Positions 16,161-24,520 are shown, counted from the first letter of the stretch. The stretch: 36,177 bases of DNA from Thioglobus_A sp964344985 (GCA_964344985.1 CAYFPI010000013.1:1-36177); one strand, 5' to 3'. Numbers and translations are program-made. Notes: generated by a model not told the origin, from the letters alone.

Positions 16161-17711
16161 ATGAAAATAAGAGCACAAATTTCAATGGTACTGAACCTAG
16201 ACAAATGTATTGGTTGTCACACATGTTCGGTAACTTGTAAAAATATTTGGACTAACCGTAAAGGTGTTGAGTATGCTTGGTTTAATAATGTTGAATCTAA
16301 GCCTGGTATTGGTTTTCCTAAAAACTGGGAAGATCAAAGTAAATGGAAAGGCGGCTGGAAAGTTGTTAACAATAAGTTAGAGCTTAATGCTGGCGGTCGT
16401 ATGAGCAAACTGATGAATATCTTTGCTAATCCAGATATGCCAGAAATTGATGATTACTACGAGCCATTTGATTACAAATATCACAAGCTGCAAAGCTCTC
16501 CTTTATCGGAAGCAACACCAACAGCTAGACCTGTATCGCAAATTACAGGTAAAGATATTGAGAAGATTGAATGGGGTCCTAACTGGGAAGATGATCTAGC
16601 GGGTGAGTTTGAAAAACGCTCGAAAGATGTTAACTTCCAGAATGTTAATAAAGAAATGTACAAGGACTTTGAAAATACATTCCATATGTATCTTCCACGT
16701 CTGTGTAACCATTGTCTTAACCCTGCGTGCGCAGCCTCTTGTCCATCAGGCGCAATTTACAAGCGTGAAGAAGATGGTATTGTTTTGGTTGACCAAGACA
16801 AATGTCGTGGTTGGAGAATGTGTGTAACAGGTTGTCCATATAAGAAGGTTTACTACAACTGGGAATCAGGCAAATCAGAAAAGTGTATTGGTTGTTACCC
16901 AAGAATTGAATCAGGTATGCCAATGGCGTGTGCTGAGTCATGTGTAGGCCGTATTCGTTACGTAGGTGTTATGCTTTATGATGCTGATAAGATTAGTGAT
17001 ACTGCTGCAACACCAAATGAAACAGATTTGTATCAAGATCATTTAGATACTTTCTTAGATCCTAACGATCCTGCGGTAATTGCTCAAGCGCTTGAAGATG
17101 GTGTGCCACAATCATGGATTGATGCAGCACAAAACTCTCCAGTGTACAAAATGGTTATGGATTGGAAGATCGCCTTCCCAATTCATCCAGAGTACAGAAC
17201 ATTACCAATGATGTGGTATGTACCGCCTTTATCTCCAGTTCAAAGCCAAATTGATAAGGGAGCAGTTGAAACATCAAACGGTGTAATTCCAACAGTGGAT
17301 TCAGTGCGCTTTCCAGCGAAGTACCTTGCTAATATGTTTACAGCAGGTGATGAAAAACCAATCATTAGCTCAATCTCTAAACTGTTAGCCATGCGAGCAC
17401 ATCAGCGCTTTAAAGCGGTTGAAGGTAGTGATGGTGAGCAAGTGTTGGCAGATGCAGGTTTGAGTGTTGAGCAAGCTGAAGATATGTATCAAACACTAGG
17501 TATTGCAAATTATGAAGATCGCTTTGTAATTCCAACATCACATGAAGAGATGCGTCACGAAGATCCGTATGGATTCCAAGGTCAAAATGGTTTCTCAGGT
17601 GGTAATACCAGTTCACACGGTCCAGACGGTGGCAAAGGGTTTAGTTTATTCCCAACAGCGCGCAAGAAGTCTGTGATTCCTGTTGAAAATATGCCTCGCA
17701 AGAAAGCTTAA
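16161..17711 (+). CDS. narH: Respiratory nitrate reductase beta subunit NarH
   Basis: This 516-residue iron-sulfur subunit passes electrons from NarI to NarG. The first cluster motif CIGCHTCSVTC gives Cys16, 19, 22 and 26. Further motifs are CNHCLNPACAASCP, then CRGWRMCVTGCP, where Trp replaces a Cys and marks the [3Fe-4S] cluster, and EKCIGCYPRIESG. This is the usual three [4Fe-4S] plus one [3Fe-4S] set. The gene begins 20 bases after narG with AGGAG at 16148-16152. The C-terminal 25 residues are basic. Confidence 0.98.
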   Translation: MKIRAQISMVLNLDKCIGCHTCSVTCKNIWTNRKGVEYAWFNNVESKPGIGFPKNWEDQSKWKGGWKVVNNKLELNAGGRMSKLMNIFANPDMPEIDDYYEPFDYKYHKLQSSPLSEATPTARPVSQITGKDIEKIEWGPNWEDDLAGEFEKRSKDVNFQNVNKEMYKDFENTFHMYLPRLCNHCLNPACAASCPSGAIYKREEDGIVLVDQDKCRGWRMCVTGCPYKKVYYNWESGKSEKCIGCYPRIESGMPMACAESCVGRIRYVGVMLYDADKISDTAATPNETDLYQDHLDTFLDPNDPAVIAQALEDGVPQSWIDAAQNSPVYKMVMDWKIAFPIHPEYRTLPMMWYVPPLSPVQSQIDKGAVETSNGVIPTVDSVRFPAKYLANMFTAGDEKPIISSISKLLAMRAHQRFKAVEGSDGEQVLADAGLSVEQAEDMYQTLGIANYEDRFVIPTSHEEMRHEDPYGFQGQNGFSGGNTSSHGPDGGKGFSLFPTARKKSVIPVENMPRKKA

Positions 17712-17722
17712 GGAGAAATAAT

Positions 17723-18244
17723 ATGCAAGTATTTAATGTTTTATCAAAACTAATCGATTATCCAGATAATGAACTGATGGAAAATCTTGATTCGGTTATC
17801 GAGTTTGTTAAAGACTCGCCAAAGACTGAAATTGAAGATCACGAAAAGGAAATTATTATGGATTTCATTTCATGGATGCGAGTGCACACCACGATCGGTA
17901 TTCAACAAACTTATGTTGAAACCTTTGACATGGTGCCAGAGCATGACCTGCATTTAACTCATCATATTTTTGGTGATGATAATGAGCGTGGCCCTGCACT
18001 GATTGATTTATCTGAGCATTTTAAAACAGAAGGTCTAGAAGTTAAAGAGGGTGAAATTCCTGACTTTTTGCCACTAATTTTAGAATATGTATCAACACTG
18101 GATGACATGGAATCAAGAGTGTTTCTAGGTGATGCTAAGAAGATTATCAAGGTGATTGCAGATAACTTGGATGAGGCTGAAAGCCCTTATTCTAAGCTAA
18201 TCAGAATTGTTGAAAAGCGCAGCTATTTAGCTAACGCAGCATAA
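17723..18244 (+). CDS. narJ: Nitrate reductase assembly chaperone NarJ
   Basis: This 173-residue member of the NarJ/TorD chaperone family binds apo-NarG and is needed for cofactor insertion and membrane attachment; it is not part of the final enzyme. Typical features are the N-terminal LSKLIDYPDNELM, the central YVETFDMVPEHDLHLTHHIFGDDNERG, and PDFLPLILEYVSTL. It is somewhat shorter than E. coli NarJ (236 residues) but similar to many proteobacterial forms. The start lies 11 bases after narH with AAGGAGA just upstream. Confidence 0.95.
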   Translation: MQVFNVLSKLIDYPDNELMENLDSVIEFVKDSPKTEIEDHEKEIIMDFISWMRVHTTIGIQQTYVETFDMVPEHDLHLTHHIFGDDNERGPALIDLSEHFKTEGLEVKEGEIPDFLPLILEYVSTLDDMESRVFLGDAKKIIKVIADNLDEAESPYSKLIRIVEKRSYLANAA

Positions 18245-18255
18245 GGAGAGATAAC

Positions 18256-18951
18256 ATGAATTTAGAAAACTTTTTATTTGGCGTTTATCCATATATCGCT
18301 GGCGTGGTGTTTATCATCGGTAGCTGGATTCGCTTTGATCGTGAACAGTACACTTGGAAAGCCGATTCATCGCAACTACTAGGTAATAGCGGAATGCGTT
18401 TGGCATCTAACTTGTTCCATGTTGGTATTATCGGTATTTTCTTTGGTCATGCAGCAGGTATGTTGCTGCCCCATAGCTGGTGGCAGATGGTTGCTACAGA
18501 TGTTCAGCATCAGTACATTGCTATTTATGCAGGTTTAGCATTTGGTGGTATGGCTGCTATTGGCGCAGCATTACTGTTCTTCCGTCGTGTTAGTAACGAG
18601 CGTGTAAAGGCCGTTAGTCGTTTTAGAGATAACTTTGTTATTTTCTGGTTATTGCTAACAGCGCTATTAGGTTTAAACACAATCCCTGGTTCTATGAGTC
18701 ATGCTGCAGAGGGTGATGTAACTATTATGCTAACGCTAGCTGAATACGTGAAGTCAATTGCTACACTAAGTGTTGATCCGTCATTACTTGCTGGTGTGCC
18801 ACATACGTACAAGTTGCACATGCTATTTGGCATGACACTATTCTTAGTATTTCCATTCACACGTTTAGTTCATGTTTGGTCTGTACCGCTTACTTACTTA
18901 ATGCGTCCGTACCAAATTGTAAGAACAAAGAACATTAAAACACACTTATAA
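18256..18951 (+). CDS. narI: Nitrate reductase gamma subunit NarI (diheme cytochrome b)
   Basis: This 231-residue inner-membrane protein has about five helices. It oxidises quinol and passes electrons to NarH. The haem ligands are in the known spacing: two His 10 residues apart in LFHVGIIGIFFGHAAG, and two His 18 residues apart in LHMLFGMTLFLVFPFTRLVHVW. AAGGAGAG precedes the ATG, 11 bases after narJ. The C-terminus is basic and cytoplasmic. Confidence 0.97.
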   Translation: MNLENFLFGVYPYIAGVVFIIGSWIRFDREQYTWKADSSQLLGNSGMRLASNLFHVGIIGIFFGHAAGMLLPHSWWQMVATDVQHQYIAIYAGLAFGGMAAIGAALLFFRRVSNERVKAVSRFRDNFVIFWLLLTALLGLNTIPGSMSHAAEGDVTIMLTLAEYVKSIATLSVDPSLLAGVPHTYKLHMLFGMTLFLVFPFTRLVHVWSVPLTYLMRPYQIVRTKNIKTHL

Positions 18952-18964
18952 AAGGATTTAATAA

Positions 18965-19150
18965 ATGCAATATTTTGATGGTGTTAAAAAAATGGAGGAA
19001 ATGGGTGTGAATGATAACTATATCCAAGGCTGGATAGCAGGTTATCTTCACAACCCTGAAATTGAAGAGCAGCGAATTACCGATGAGTATGAAGCTGGCT
19101 ATGAAGATGGCAAAGAAAAATCAGATGCCAACTTTGCAAATTTTTGTTAA
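18965..19150 (+). CDS. Small unknown protein in the nar operon
   Basis: This is a 61-residue acidic protein with no signal or membrane segment. It starts 13 bases after narI with AAAGGATT upstream. Motifs seen are YIQGWIAGYLHNP and DEYEAGYEDGKEKSDANF. The GW.AGY and AGY.DG repeats are faintly like the small RMF-type stress proteins, but I do not claim homology. The good ribosome site and tight spacing make it a real operon member. It ends in Cys. Confidence 0.75.
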   Translation: MQYFDGVKKMEEMGVNDNYIQGWIAGYLHNPEIEEQRITDEYEAGYEDGKEKSDANFANFC

Positions 19151-19157
19151 ATCTAAC

Positions 19158-19190
19158 TACTAATCTAATTTTATTTTTAACCGATTAGTA
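19158..19190 (+). other. Short hairpin between small gene and dsrC-like gene
   Basis: TACTAATC (19158-19165) and GATTAGTA (19183-19190) can pair around a 17-base AT-rich loop. There is no T run, so it is more likely an mRNA processing or stability element than a terminator. Confidence 0.35.
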
Positions 19191-19212
19191 ATAATATGGA
19201 GTCTGTTTTAAT

Positions 19213-19548
19213 ATGATAGTAAACAATAGAGACATAGAATTAGACCCAGAAGGGTACTTAATTCATCCTGAAGATTGGGATCATGATGTGGCCACAGAAC
19301 TAGCCAACTCGGAAAATCTTGAACTGAGTGACGAGTATTGGACGGTATTTGATTTTATGAGGTCTTATTATGATGAGCACGGTGTTCCGCCTGATGTGCG
19401 TCATACAACCAAGCAAATGGCTGTTGATTTTGATCTTGATAAAAAAGGTGCGAAAGCAAAGCTATTTACCATGTTTCCTTACGGTTATGTCAAGCAAGCT
19501 TGTAAAGCTTCAGGTATGAAACGTCCAAGAGGATGGAGTACTGGTTAG
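19213..19548 (+). CDS. DsrC/TusE-family protein lacking the terminal Cys (copy 2, nar operon)
   Basis: This 111-residue DsrC-family protein is clearly paralogous to the one at 7177. Both share the YL..P..W.H.VATELA start, the YW..FD.MR.YYD centre and the MFPYGY..QACK.SGMK end. As in copy 1, the inner Cys is present (19501-19503), while the usual penultimate Cys position holds Trp (19534-19536) in RGWSTG. DsrC normally carries sulfur as a trisulfide between two Cys; with one Cys this protein more likely acts as a relay, sensor or partner protein. Its place after narGHJI suggests a link between sulfur metabolism and nitrate respiration. A GGAG lies 11 bases before the ATG. Confidence 0.9.
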   Translation: MIVNNRDIELDPEGYLIHPEDWDHDVATELANSENLELSDEYWTVFDFMRSYYDEHGVPPDVRHTTKQMAVDFDLDKKGAKAKLFTMFPYGYVKQACKASGMKRPRGWSTG

Positions 19549-19555
19549 TTTGGTT

Positions 19556-19741
19556 ATGAAATTATTTTTATTTAAATTTACTTGGGCGATTTTTTGGTTG
19601 TTTTTTGGCCTTGTAATCGCTCAATCAAACGGCGTTAATGATCCAATGTGGATGTCAATTGTGATGCTGGCAACACTGTTAATTGCAGACGGGTTAAAGC
19701 TAGCTGTTAAGAAAATCATGGCCCATGCTATTAGCACTTAA
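19556..19741 (+). CDS. Small two-helix membrane protein
   Basis: This 61-residue protein of unknown family has two predicted membrane helices (FKFTWAIFWLFFGLVIA and MWMSIVMLATLLIADGLKLAV) joined by a short SNGVNDP turn. It follows the dsrC-like stop by 7 bases. The ATG at 19556 is preferred; an in-frame TTG at 19550 adds two residues and would be better spaced from GGATGGAG. It is probably translated with the nar operon tail. Confidence 0.6.
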   Translation: MKLFLFKFTWAIFWLFFGLVIAQSNGVNDPMWMSIVMLATLLIADGLKLAVKKIMAHAIST

Positions 19742-19745
19742 AGGG

Positions 19746-19851
19746 TAGCAATAAGTTAGCGAATTACATATTTTCCTCCCTCTTTGTTTTGGTGGGGTTG
19801 AACCCCCACTTGAATTATGTAGTTTGCTAACTTATTGTTATTAAGGAGGGG
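19746..19851 (+). promoter_or_regulatory. Long hairpin and SD-sequestering leader before HPP gene
   Basis: Arms 19746-19770 and 19816-19840 form a 25-bp stem if G-U pairs are allowed (three of them). Inside the loop a second hairpin pairs GTGGGG (19792-19797) with CCCCAC (19804-19809). The loop also holds CCTCC at 19775-19779, complementary to GGAGG of the ribosome site at 19845-19849. This could be a regulatory RNA that exposes or hides the ribosome site, or an operon-internal stability structure. Confidence 0.6.
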
Positions 19852-19859
19852 ATAGAATA

Positions 19860-20342
19860 ATTAACAATAAAGAGTTATTGATATCTATTATCGGCGCTTT
19901 TGTAGCAGTTTTAATGGCAGGTTTTTTCTCAAATGTTATTTTAAATAGTACCAATTCCCCAATAATTATTGCCTCAGCAGGCGCATCAGCCATGCTTATG
20001 TTTGGCTTGCCAAACTCGCCTGTTTCTCGTCCTTACAATCTAATTATCGGACATGCAGTATCAGCCATTGTTGGGGTGAGTTGCTATTATTTGGTTGGTG
20101 ATATTATTATTTCTAGTTCTTTAGCAATAGCTTTATCGCTATTATTTATGCATATGTTTAAATGCATGCATCCTCCCGGTGGAGCAACGGCTGTTATTGC
20201 TGTAGTGGGCGGTGAAACTATTCATCAACTAGGTTATGCGTTTGTTATTATGCCTATTTTTTTCAATTCTTTAATATTGCTAATTGTAGCAATTGCAGTG
20301 GGTAGTTTTAGAGATAAAAATCCGTTTGAAAACTATCTTTAA
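19860..20342 (+). CDS. HPP-family membrane protein, possible nitrite channel
   Basis: This protein of about 160 residues has four or five membrane helices and the diagnostic HPPGGATA motif (KCMHPPGGATAVIAVVGG). Family knowledge: HPP proteins of chloroplasts and cyanobacteria transport nitrite. In the nar operon a nitrite-export or import role fits well. Its start is unusual. An excellent AAGGAGGGG at 19843-19851 is followed in frame only by ATA (19857) and ATT (19860), while the first usual codon is TTG at 19878, too far from the ribosome site. I place the start at ATT 19860, giving an N-terminus of INNKELLISIIGAF type. Confidence 0.82.
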   Translation: MNNKELLISIIGAFVAVLMAGFFSNVILNSTNSPIIIASAGASAMLMFGLPNSPVSRPYNLIIGHAVSAIVGVSCYYLVGDIIISSSLAIALSLLFMHMFKCMHPPGGATAVIAVVGGETIHQLGYAFVIMPIFFNSLILLIVAIAVGSFRDKNPFENYL

Positions 20343-20353
20343 TAAAAATAAAT

Positions 20354-20590
20354 TTAGCCGCCAGTAACCGGTGGGTAAAAGGCCACCTCGTCTGTTGATT
20401 TGATAACTTGTGAATCAGTAGCAATTTCTTGATTAACAGCGCAAAGAATATTGTTGGGGAAATAATGCTCACCATGTTTTTTGGCAAGAATACCTCTTAG
20501 TTTTTCAACAGTTGTGTTTGTATCTAGTTCAATCTCTTCATTAGAGGTTTTAAGATTTTCTTTAAGTGATGCAAAATATAAGATTTTCAT
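20354..20590 (-). CDS. moaD: Molybdopterin synthase small subunit MoaD
   Basis: This 78-residue ubiquitin-like sulfur carrier ends in VTGG. The C-terminal Gly-Gly is adenylated and thiocarboxylated to donate sulfur to precursor Z. N-terminal MKILYFASLKE is typical. It lies downstream of moaA on the same strand with AAGGA upstream of the ATG. Its stop is 11 bases from the convergent HPP gene, with no clear terminator between them. Confidence 0.95.
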   Translation of the reverse strand: MKILYFASLKENLKTSNEEIELDTNTTVEKLRGILAKKHGEHYFPNNILCAVNQEIATDSQVIKSTDEVAFYPPVTGG

Positions 20591-20604
20591 ATTAATTTCC
20601 TTAG

Positions 20605-20627
20605 TGGGGAAGGCCTTGCCTTCCCCA
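20605..20627 (-). other. Intercistronic hairpin between moaA and moaD
   Basis: A 10-bp perfect stem, TGGGGAAGGC with GCCTTCCCCA, closes a 3-base loop. On the minus strand no T run follows, so it is probably a stability or partial-attenuation element controlling moaD relative to moaA. Confidence 0.6.
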
Positions 20628-20637
20628 TTTATTGATT

Positions 20638-21636
20638 TTATCCGCCAATCTCAGCCATTTGTCTATTGCTTATGTTGTCAATAAAGCTGTTAAATTCGTG
20701 TTTCTCTGGCTTTTTATTAATAGCATTCATGATTTGTTGCTTGATTTCATCATCTGTTAAATCAGAGCTAACTAAGTCTTTGAGTGATATTGAATCTTCT
20801 TGACCTAGGCAAAGTATTAATTCGCCTTTTGCAGTTAATCTTACTCGATTACAAGTTTGGCAAAAGTGGTTTGATACAGCACTAATAACACCCACTGTAG
20901 AATTGGTATTATTAATTTTATAATTGGTGGCGGGGCCATCAGTTTTACCGGCTTTGATTGGGGTTAATTTGCCATCTAGATGCGCCTTAATTCTTGCAAG
21001 AATTTCATCTTCATTCATGTATTGAGATTGTGTTTCAATGCCAGCAACGCCAATTGGCATGGTTTCGATAAAGCGGATGTCAATACCTTTTTCAATGGCA
21101 AAATCTACCAGTGATTCTATTTCATCGTCATTCACACCACGCATGGCAACTGCATTAATCTTAATAGGATTCATGCCTGCTTTAATGGCAGCATCAATAC
21201 CACTTATTACTTCACTCACATCACCACCACGAGTAATCTCTTTAAAGCGATGAGGTTGGAGTGAATCGATAGAGATATTCACTCTATTAACGCCATTGTC
21301 ATGGAGTTTTTGTGCAAATTTTCCTAATAGTTGGGCGTTGGTAGAAAGTGGCATATCTGTAATACCAGGAGTGGAGCTAATCAGTTGAGCTATTTTTACT
21401 ATACCTCGACGAAGCAGCGGTTCTCCACCGGTAAGCCTTACTTTGCTAATACCCATCTCAGCAAACAATCTGACAATTTTTTGAATGTCTTCATAGCTAA
21501 GAATATCTTCACGTTTGCAATTTGGTGTGTGCTTATCATCGCGACAATAAAAACACCTAAAGTTGCAATGTTCTGTAATAGAGATTCTTAAATAATTAAT
21601 CTCCCGACCAAATTTATCGATTAGTTTATCACTCAT
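20638..21636 (-). CDS. moaA: GTP 3',8-cyclase MoaA
   Basis: This 332-residue radical-SAM enzyme carries out the first step of molybdenum cofactor synthesis. It has the N-terminal CxxxCxxC (HCNFRCFYCRDD), the glycine-rich RLTGGEPLLRRG, and the C-terminal cluster CQTCNRVRLTAKGELILC, which is the CxxC-x13-C pattern. The protein ends in Gly-Gly, as required for activity in this family. It overlaps the end of moaC by 8 bases, so translation is coupled. Confidence 0.97.
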   Translation of the reverse strand: MSDKLIDKFGREINYLRISITEHCNFRCFYCRDDKHTPNCKREDILSYEDIQKIVRLFAEMGISKVRLTGGEPLLRRGIVKIAQLISSTPGITDMPLSTNAQLLGKFAQKLHDNGVNRVNISIDSLQPHRFKEITRGGDVSEVISGIDAAIKAGMNPIKINAVAMRGVNDDEIESLVDFAIEKGIDIRFIETMPIGVAGIETQSQYMNEDEILARIKAHLDGKLTPIKAGKTDGPATNYKINNTNSTVGVISAVSNHFCQTCNRVRLTAKGELILCLGQEDSISLKDLVSSDLTDDEIKQQIMNAINKKPEKHEFNSFIDNISNRQMAEIGG

Positions 21637-22111
21637 GATCTTCCAATTTCCACAGGCCAGATTTGCCGCCAGATTTTTCCACTAATTGAATATCGCTAAT
21701 ACGCATAAAACGATCCACTGCCTTACACATGTCGTAAATAGTAAGCAGTGCAACGGAGCAAGCAGTTAATGCTTCCATTTCAACACCAGTTTGAGCATTT
21801 AGCTTTGCCATGGTATTGACTTGAATACCATCATCGATAAATTCAAAATCCACACTAATTTTGGATAAGTTTAGTAAGTGACACATTGGGATTAAGTCGT
21901 GTGTTTTTTTGGCTGCCATAATACCGGCCACCCTAGATACTGCCAATACATCGCCTTTTTTAAAATCGTTATCTTTGATCTTTTGCAAAGTTTCTGATTT
22001 CATGAATATTTTTCCGCGCACGCGAGCAATTCTTACGGTATTGTTTTTATCAGCTACATCTACCATTTGTGCATTGCCTTTGGCGTTAATATGGGTTAAC
22101 TCATCACTCAT
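21629..22111 (-). CDS. moaC: Cyclic pyranopterin monophosphate synthase MoaC
   Basis: This 160-residue protein works after MoaA to form cyclic pyranopterin monophosphate. Diagnostic segments are KKTHDLIPMCHLLNLSKI, NAQTGVEMEALTACSVALLTIYDMCKAVDR, and the C-terminal KSGGKSGLW. The gene overlaps moeA upstream by 4 bases (ATGA) and moaA downstream by 8 bases. Confidence 0.97.
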   Translation of the reverse strand: MSDELTHINAKGNAQMVDVADKNNTVRIARVRGKIFMKSETLQKIKDNDFKKGDVLAVSRVAGIMAAKKTHDLIPMCHLLNLSKISVDFEFIDDGIQVNTMAKLNAQTGVEMEALTACSVALLTIYDMCKAVDRFMRISDIQLVEKSGGKSGLWKLEDHE

Positions 22112-23373
22112 AACATCATCTCACTTAATGGGTAAAAATTTAAAATTTCACCTTTTTTAAAGGTGGTTTTTTCAGGTATTTCTAATAGCCCATCGGCCCA
22201 AACCATAGAGCTTAACACCTCTGATCCTTGTTTTGGATGTTGATTAGCTTGGGCAGGGGTTTGTGAGTTGTCAAGACGCACACGCACAAATTCACGTCTG
22301 GGCTTAGAACGGTGCCAGTCAAAATTAGCCTCAACCTTAAAAGTAGCATTATAAGGGTTGTTGACACCCTGCATGGTTTTGATAAATGGACGGGCAAATA
22401 GTAAGAATGTCACCATGGCTGACACTGGGTTACCAGGCAGGCCAATAAAGGCTGCATCACCCACGTGTCCAAAAGCAAGTGGTTTTCCAGGTTTCATTCT
22501 AATGCGCCATAGATTCAGCTCACCCAGTGTCTCTACTGCAGGCTTAACATGATCCTCCTCGCCAACAGATACACCGCCAGTAGTCATGATTAAATCGCAT
22601 TCAGATTTGAGAGATGCCAAAGCATTGCAAGTGTCATCTAAAGTATCTTTAATATTGCCAAGATTAACAATATCACACTCAAGATTGTTTAAAAGAGCAA
22701 CTAACGCGTATCGATTCGAATTGAATATTTGGCCTGATTTTAACTCTCCACCAGGTTCAACCAGCTCATCACCGGTGAAAAACACACCCACTTTAATCTT
22801 GTCAAATACTTCCAGTGTGTCCACACCAACACTGGCCGCTAATGCAATATCTTGAGGTTTGAGTTTTATGCCAGCTTTTAAAATAACATCACCAGATCTA
22901 ATATTATTGCCCATTGGTCTAATATTTTCATTTAGAGCAATAGGGCGATAGATTTCAATTTTTGAATCGTTATCAATCAATTCACATTCTTCTTGCATGA
23001 TGACGGTATTAGCGCCTTTTGGCGTTGGCGCGCCAGTAAAAATTCGTGCAGCTTTTCCAGGTGCTAGTGTTTTTCCAGTGCTACCTGCTGGGATTCTATC
23101 GGTAATTTCAAACGAAAAACCTCCAGGCGTGTTAACCTGTTCATCTTTAAGGGCAATGGCATAACCATCCATGGCAGAGTTGTCAAATCCAGGTACATCA
23201 ATGCCTGAACAAACATCTTTGGCGAGCACTCTGTTTAACGCCTGGTCAAGCTCTAAAGTGCTGGTGTTACTAACAGTATTGGCTGAGCGAGTTAATATCT
23301 CTAAAGCTTCGCTAGTAGAGAGTAGTGCTTGTGGTATGTCATCGCAGCCACAATCGACTTGAGCATTGTCCAT
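22108..23373 (-). CDS. moeA: Molybdopterin molybdenumtransferase MoeA
   Basis: This 421-residue protein inserts molybdate into adenylated molybdopterin made by MogA. The N-terminal MoeA linker domain contains PGFDNSAMDGYA, the central MoCF-binding domain has MTTGGVSVGEEDHVK, and GLPGNPVSAMV is followed by the C-terminal beta domain. It is the first gene of the minus-strand moeA-moaC-moaA-moaD unit, divergent from mobA over a 71-bp gap. The N-terminus has a short Cys-containing extension (DCGCDD) ahead of the usual start. Confidence 0.95.
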   Translation of the reverse strand: MDNAQVDCGCDDIPQALLSTSEALEILTRSANTVSNTSTLELDQALNRVLAKDVCSGIDVPGFDNSAMDGYAIALKDEQVNTPGGFSFEITDRIPAGSTGKTLAPGKAARIFTGAPTPKGANTVIMQEECELIDNDSKIEIYRPIALNENIRPMGNNIRSGDVILKAGIKLKPQDIALAASVGVDTLEVFDKIKVGVFFTGDELVEPGGELKSGQIFNSNRYALVALLNNLECDIVNLGNIKDTLDDTCNALASLKSECDLIMTTGGVSVGEEDHVKPAVETLGELNLWRIRMKPGKPLAFGHVGDAAFIGLPGNPVSAMVTFLLFARPFIKTMQGVNNPYNATFKVEANFDWHRSKPRREFVRVRLDNSQTPAQANQHPKQGSEVLSSMVWADGLLEIPEKTTFKKGEILNFYPLSEMML

Positions 23374-23444
23374 GGTTTTTTATTGTCAAAAATATTCGAT
23401 TAATTGTATCATACAGCCTATCTAGTTATAAATAACATATCCAC

Positions 23445-24032
23445 ATGAAAAGCATAACCAAAGCCGATATTACCGCTGTTATTCTTGCTGGCGGTCAAGC
23501 CACACGCATGAGCGGTCAAGACAAAGGTTTAATTCTTTTCAATAATAAGCCACTCATTGCTTATGTGGCTAATATTATCAATCAAGATGTGCATAGTATA
23601 TTGGTCAGTGCTAATAGAAACATTGACTTGTATCAAGAGTTTGGAAAAGTTGTCTCTGATCAGTTGTCTGATTTTCAAGGGCCATTGGCAGGCATATCTG
23701 CCGCACTTAATCAGGTGCAAACAAGCTATCTCTTGGTGGTTCCTTGTGATGGTCCTTTTATCAATAATTTATTACTTGAAAGATTGCTTGAAAGTATAAA
23801 TCAGACTGGAGCGGATATTGGTGTAGCAACAGATAATGGAAAGATGCATCCAACCTTTGCGCTAATAAATGCTAGTTTAAGAGATGATTTGCACAGGTTT
23901 TTATCAAGCGGTGAGCGGAAATTAGGCCTTTGGCTTAGACAAAACAATGCACTAGAAGTAGATTTTTCTGATCAAAAAGAGATGTTTATTAACTTAAACT
24001 CACCAGAGGATTTTGAACTTAATAAAGATTGA
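23445..24032 (+). CDS. mobA: Molybdenum cofactor guanylyltransferase MobA
   Basis: This 195-residue nucleotidyltransferase attaches GMP to Mo-molybdopterin, giving the bis-MGD cofactor used by NarG and the assimilatory nitrate reductase. The motif ILAGGQATRMSGQDKGL binds GTP, and VVPCDGPFI is the metal-binding region. Nothing like a ribosome site precedes the ATG, so translation may be leaderless or weak. Its stop codon directly abuts the stop of the convergent moaE, with no bases between. Confidence 0.95.
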   Translation: MKSITKADITAVILAGGQATRMSGQDKGLILFNNKPLIAYVANIINQDVHSILVSANRNIDLYQEFGKVVSDQLSDFQGPLAGISAALNQVQTSYLLVVPCDGPFINNLLLERLLESINQTGADIGVATDNGKMHPTFALINASLRDDLHRFLSSGERKLGLWLRQNNALEVDFSDQKEMFINLNSPEDFELNKD

Positions 24033-24482
24033 CTAGCGCCAGCGACCAGTTTCTTGTGTATCGCTATCTTTTGCCTCTACCCAAGTGTCTTTGTTATTAG
24101 TATGTTCTTTTTTCCAAAAAGGCGCTTGAGTTTTTAAAAAATCCATAATAAATTCACAAGCCTCAAAAGCAGCCTTACGGTGTTTGCTGGTAGTAATTAC
24201 CAAAACAATTTGATCATTAATATCTAGCTCACCCACACGGTGAATAATGGTTGTATTGCCAAGAGGCCAGCGATCAGCTGCTTGATTGGCGATTTTTTCC
24301 AATGCTTTTTCAGTCATCCCAGGATAATGCTCTAGTGTCATTTTCACAATGGACTCATTATCTGAATCACGCACTGTGCCCACAAAACTTACCACCGCAC
24401 CAATATCCGTATCATTAGTTCTAGCTAACGCTACTTCAGTGCTTAGGTCAAAATCTTGCTCTTGTACAACTATCTTATTCAT
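24033..24482 (-). CDS. moaE: Molybdopterin synthase large subunit MoaE
   Basis: This 149-residue catalytic subunit uses MoaD thiocarboxylate to make the dithiolene. Recognised by GAVVSFVGTVRD, the IIHRVGELDINDQIVLV region, SKHRKAAFEACEFIMD and the active-site APFWKKE. It has AGGAAAA upstream of the ATG. It is divergent from nirB across a 294-bp intergenic region. Confidence 0.96.
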   Translation of the reverse strand: MNKIVVQEQDFDLSTEVALARTNDTDIGAVVSFVGTVRDSDNESIVKMTLEHYPGMTEKALEKIANQAADRWPLGNTTIIHRVGELDINDQIVLVITTSKHRKAAFEACEFIMDFLKTQAPFWKKEHTNNKDTWVEAKDSDTQETGRWR

Positions 24483-24520
24483 TAAATTTTCCTATTGATG
24501 AAAATATTATAATAAATTAA

